Source: Pseudomonadota bacterium (GTDB lineage Bacteria; Pseudomonadota; Gammaproteobacteria; SZUA-229). From it: DNA of 19,822 nucleotides. Position numbers and translations under genes: made by a program. This document shows, piece after piece, positions 17,432-19,822 of the stretch. Location of the stretch: positions 1 to 19,822 of the forward strand of contig JADFWF010000170.1 in assembly GCA_015222965.1 (NCBI GenBank). The letters run 5' to 3'. Below the pieces are notes generated by a model that worked only from the letters and a program-made list of their open reading frames with translations, had not been told where the DNA came from and searched no databases. Every line of letters begins with the position of its first letter. Position 1 is the stretch's first letter.

Positions 17432-17704
17432 ATGAGCATAAGCAGAAATATAGAGATCATTAACAAATTAGGTTTACACGCAAGGGCTGCAGCACAGCTA
17501 GTACAGCTTGCCTCCAGCTTCTCATCACACATCGAAATAGAAAAAGACAAGCGTCGGGTAAACGGCAAAAGCATCATGGGCGTGATGATGCTGGCTGCCG
17601 GCAAAGGCAGTGAGATCACCCTTTACATTAATGGTGATGACGAAGAAGAGAGCATGAATAAAATTGAAGATTTAATCAATAAACGTTTCAATGAAGACGA
17701 GTAG
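17432..17704 (+). CDS. ptsH: phosphocarrier protein HPr
   Basis: HPr passes phosphate from EI to EIIA proteins. The 90-residue protein has the EI-dependent histidine H16 in NKLGLHARAA and a regulatory serine S47 in NGKSIMGVMML, the site that HprK modifies. Having both supports two-way control: phosphate from PEP at H16 and kinase/phosphorylase action at S47. The gene may be annotated ptsH or ptsO (NPr) in relatives; the intact GKSIMG motif and nearby HprK favour HPr. It has no clear Shine-Dalgarno sequence. Three bases past its stop begins a heptamer-armed element that separates it from ptsI. Confidence 0.95.
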   Translation: MSISRNIEIINKLGLHARAAAQLVQLASSFSSHIEIEKDKRRVNGKSIMGVMMLAAGKGSEITLYINGDDEEESMNKIEDLINKRFNEDE

Positions 17705-17707
17705 AAG

Positions 17708-17891
17708 CAATGAATAATGAATAATTTTAGATGTCAGCAATATTTTTACAACAATCTCGCACTGTACGATAAAACTATATAAATCAAAACATAGAAAATA
17801 AATTATAAAAATATGAAAATACAATCACACGCACAAGCCAGCACTTTGCCACGGTTTGCATTATTCATTATTCATTATTCACTATTCACTG
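17708..17891. mobile_element. 184-bp heptamer-armed element in the HPr-ptsI junction
   Basis: The right arm (17859-17891) is a full 33-base array. On the minus strand it is C, two AGTGAAT, two AATGAAT, then AATG. The left arm (17708-17725) has only C, two AATGAAT and AAT, so 17 bases can pair with the inner part of the right arm. The spacer of about 133 bases is AT-rich and holds no convincing gene. It shares CACAAGCCAG (17832-17841) with the spacer of the element at 10076-10196 (10115-10124). It starts 3 nt after the HPr stop and ends 7 nt before the ptsI ATG. It looks like a shortened or decayed member of the family. Confidence 0.55.
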
Positions 17892-17898
17892 TCTTTTT

Positions 17899-19632
17899 AT
17901 GAGTATATACATCAGTGGTATCGGCGTATCAAAAGGCATCGCAATTGGCGAAGCTTTTGTGCTCGCGCGCGAACAAGTTGATATCACGCAACGAACCCTG
18001 GCAGCCTCCGAGATAAAGTCAGAAATAAAACGCTTTAAAAAAGCGATGAAACTGGCGAATAAACAGTTACACGATATCAAAAAGAAGATCGCGAAGAACA
18101 CCGCCGACGACATTCTTGTCTTTATCGATACCCATCTGCTGATGCTCGAAGATCCGGCATTTGATGAAGGCACCATCGCCAATATCAGAGAATTTTCCTG
18201 TAATGCTGAATGGGCGCTGCAGATGCAGGGAGAGCGTCTGGTACAGGTGTTCGATGAGATGGAAGACCCGTATCTTCGCACCCGTAAAGATGACGTATTA
18301 CATGTCGTCAAACGCATTCAGACTGCACTGCTAGGCAAGGAAGACGTCCATGACGGCATATCTTATAAAGGAAAGATAATCATCGCCGATGATCTGACTC
18401 CCGCCGACACCATCATGATGCAACATCAAAAAGTTGCCGGCTTCATCACTGAATACGGTGGCCCACTCTCGCACACCGCTATACTTGCCAGAAATCTCGG
18501 CATCCCGGCAATCGTCGGCCTGCATCACGCCCGACATCTCATCCATCGCGATGAAACACTCGTCATCGACGGATTAACCGGCGTTGTCATCAATGAACCA
18601 GATAAAAAATCACTTAAGTATTACCGTGCAGTAAAACGTAACGAAACAGCAAAACGCAACCTGCTAAATGATCTGAGCGGAAAACCTGCGGTCACGCTTG
18701 ATAACAAACAGATCACACTGCACGGAAATATTGATCGGCCAGCAGATATACGCACGATAAAAAAATACGACAACACCGGCGTCGGTTTATATCGAACTGA
18801 GATGCTGTTCATCGAGCTTAATCAGTGGCCAGACCAGCAAACGCATTTCAAAACCTATAAACGCGCAGTAAAAGCACTCGAAGGAAAACCACTAACGATC
18901 CGTACCATGGACCTGGGAGCCGATAAAGAGATCCAGGATACCATCGATCACGGTCCGATGGCACACAACCCTGCGATGGGACTACGCGCCATCCGCCGCT
19001 GCCTGAAAGAACCACAGGATTTCATGCCACAGCTGCTCGCCATATTGCGCGTCTCTGCGTTTGGCCCGGTACGTATCATGATCCCGATGCTGACCAATAC
19101 CGGTGAGCTAGATCAGGTACTGGCTTTGATCGAAGATGCAAAACAATTACTGACAAAGAAAAACATCGCCTACGATAAAAAAATACCCGTCGGTGCCATG
19201 ATAGAAGTACCAGCCGCAGCACTAGCCGCAGATGCATTTGCCAGCAAACTTGATTTTCTTTCGATCGGCACAAACGACCTGATCCAGTACACGCTGGCAA
19301 TCGACCGTATCGACGATGAGGTCAACTACCTGTTTAATCCATTGCATCCCGCAGTATTGAAATTGATTCAGATGACGATAGACGCAGGCAAAAAAGCAAA
19401 CATCCCGGTATCGATGTGTGGCGAGATGGCCAGCGATACTTTATACACTCGCCTGCTGCTTGGCATGGGTCTGGAATATTTCAGCGTTCAGGCGAACTCG
19501 CTACTAGAGGTTAAGCATATTATCGTTCATAGTACGCTGACAACTTTGCAGCCTGAAGTTGAGGCGATCATGCATATTCATGATGAGGAAGAAGTTAAGT
19601 CGCGGGTTCAGCAGTTGGTTAATTTGTTGTAG
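17899..19632 (+). CDS. ptsI: phosphoenolpyruvate-protein phosphotransferase (enzyme I)
   Basis: EI takes phosphate from PEP and gives it to HPr. The 577-residue length is standard. The N-terminal HPr-binding and phosphohistidine domains include GGPLSHTAILARN with H192 (H189 in E. coli). The PEP-binding barrel follows, with GVGLYRTEMLF, the segment RTMDLGADK, IGTNDLIQYTLAIDR, and the catalytic cysteine C507 in MCGEMASD. There is no N-terminal GAF domain, so this is EI and not EI-Ntr (PtsP). No Shine-Dalgarno sequence precedes the ATG: the right arm of the heptamer element ends 7 nt upstream. No further gene is recognisable downstream in the window. Confidence 0.97.
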   Translation: MSIYISGIGVSKGIAIGEAFVLAREQVDITQRTLAASEIKSEIKRFKKAMKLANKQLHDIKKKIAKNTADDILVFIDTHLLMLEDPAFDEGTIANIREFSCNAEWALQMQGERLVQVFDEMEDPYLRTRKDDVLHVVKRIQTALLGKEDVHDGISYKGKIIIADDLTPADTIMMQHQKVAGFITEYGGPLSHTAILARNLGIPAIVGLHHARHLIHRDETLVIDGLTGVVINEPDKKSLKYYRAVKRNETAKRNLLNDLSGKPAVTLDNKQITLHGNIDRPADIRTIKKYDNTGVGLYRTEMLFIELNQWPDQQTHFKTYKRAVKALEGKPLTIRTMDLGADKEIQDTIDHGPMAHNPAMGLRAIRRCLKEPQDFMPQLLAILRVSAFGPVRIMIPMLTNTGELDQVLALIEDAKQLLTKKNIAYDKKIPVGAMIEVPAAALAADAFASKLDFLSIGTNDLIQYTLAIDRIDDEVNYLFNPLHPAVLKLIQMTIDAGKKANIPVSMCGEMASDTLYTRLLLGMGLEYFSVQANSLLEVKHIIVHSTLTTLQPEVEAIMHIHDEEEVKSRVQQLVNLL

Positions 19633-19646
19633 TTTTTCCCCATACC

Positions 19647-19676
19647 TGTAGGAGCGGATTTTTTCCATTCCGCGAT
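19647..19676. repeat. REP-like palindrome after ptsI
   Basis: TGTAGGAGCGGA opens the unit and TCCGCGAT closes it. GCGGA (19654-19658) pairs with TCCGC (19669-19673) around a ten-base loop. This form resembles the GTAGGAGCGG...CCGCGAT repetitive extragenic palindromes common in Pseudomonas and related gammaproteobacteria, as I recall. It lies 15 nt past the ptsI stop and may protect or end that transcript. Confidence 0.5.
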
Positions 19677-19774
19677 TTAGGTTTATCTGGAGTAGATTGA
19701 GTTAGGGATAGGTTGAGCAATAGTTACTGTAGATGTTTTGTTAGGCATTGCGGTATTCGCACCGCGGGCGAGGC

Positions 19775-19800
19775 ACTTTTTTTCTACAGCCAAAAAAAGT
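19775..19800. repeat. AT-rich perfect hairpin at the window end
   Basis: ACTTTTTTT (19775-19783) and AAAAAAAGT (19792-19800) are perfect inverted arms around an eight-base loop. GC-rich sequence precedes it and another A run follows. The rest of 19677-19822 shows no gene I can support. The block resembles a dispersed non-coding repeat seen in other proteobacteria, but I cannot check this. Confidence 0.4.
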
Positions 19801-19822
19801 ACCCAAAAAAGGCCGTCGCTAC

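Overview
The window is a compact stretch of chromosome from a gammaproteobacterium. The evidence is the conserved block mlaFEDCB-murA divergent from yrbG-kdsD-kdsC-lptC-lptA-lptB-rpoN-hpf-ptsN-rapZ, which has the E. coli/Pseudomonas layout. Three traits fit Chromatiales/Thiotrichales-like or other non-enteric gammaproteobacteria better than enterics: murA is followed by hisG-hisD, HisG is the short form, and an HPr kinase (hprK) sits between ptsN and rapZ. The order is my inference and is not secure.

Minus strand, read from about 7.93 kb leftwards. A small diverged DUF72-like protein comes first. Then comes the Mla phospholipid transport operon (mlaF, mlaE, mlaD, mlaC, mlaB), coupled by a 4-bp overlap to murA (first step of peptidoglycan synthesis). 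A four-helix-bundle (S23/Avd-like) gene follows, then hisG and hisD. The bolA-like gene ibaG, usually found between mlaB and murA, is missing. Two mirror-image palindromic units lie between hisG and hisD, and hairpins follow hisD.

Plus strand, 8.08-12.56 kb. yrbG (cation/Ca2+ exchanger), kdsD and kdsC (Kdo synthesis) and lptC-lptA-lptB (LPS export) form an envelope-biogenesis block. 12.69-19.63 kb: rpoN (sigma-54), hpf (ribosome hibernation), ptsN, hprK, rapZ, a mannose-family EIIA, HPr and ptsI form a regulatory phosphotransferase module. It has both phosphorelay histidines and the HPr serine that HprK would modify, but no sugar-specific EIIB/EIIC here. The last 190 bases hold only repeat-like sequence.

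The main unexplained structure is a family of three intergenic elements (2229-2713, 10076-10196, 17708-17891). Each is bounded by inverted arms built from the heptamer AATGAAT. Each sits in a same-strand operon junction, begins 3-18 nt after a stop codon and ends 7-10 nt before the next start codon. Removing each leaves normal operon spacing. One carries the four-helix-bundle gene and the other two are non-coding. I read them as a mobile, intervening-sequence-like family with a gene-bearing form and short derivatives. This is inference from three copies in one window.
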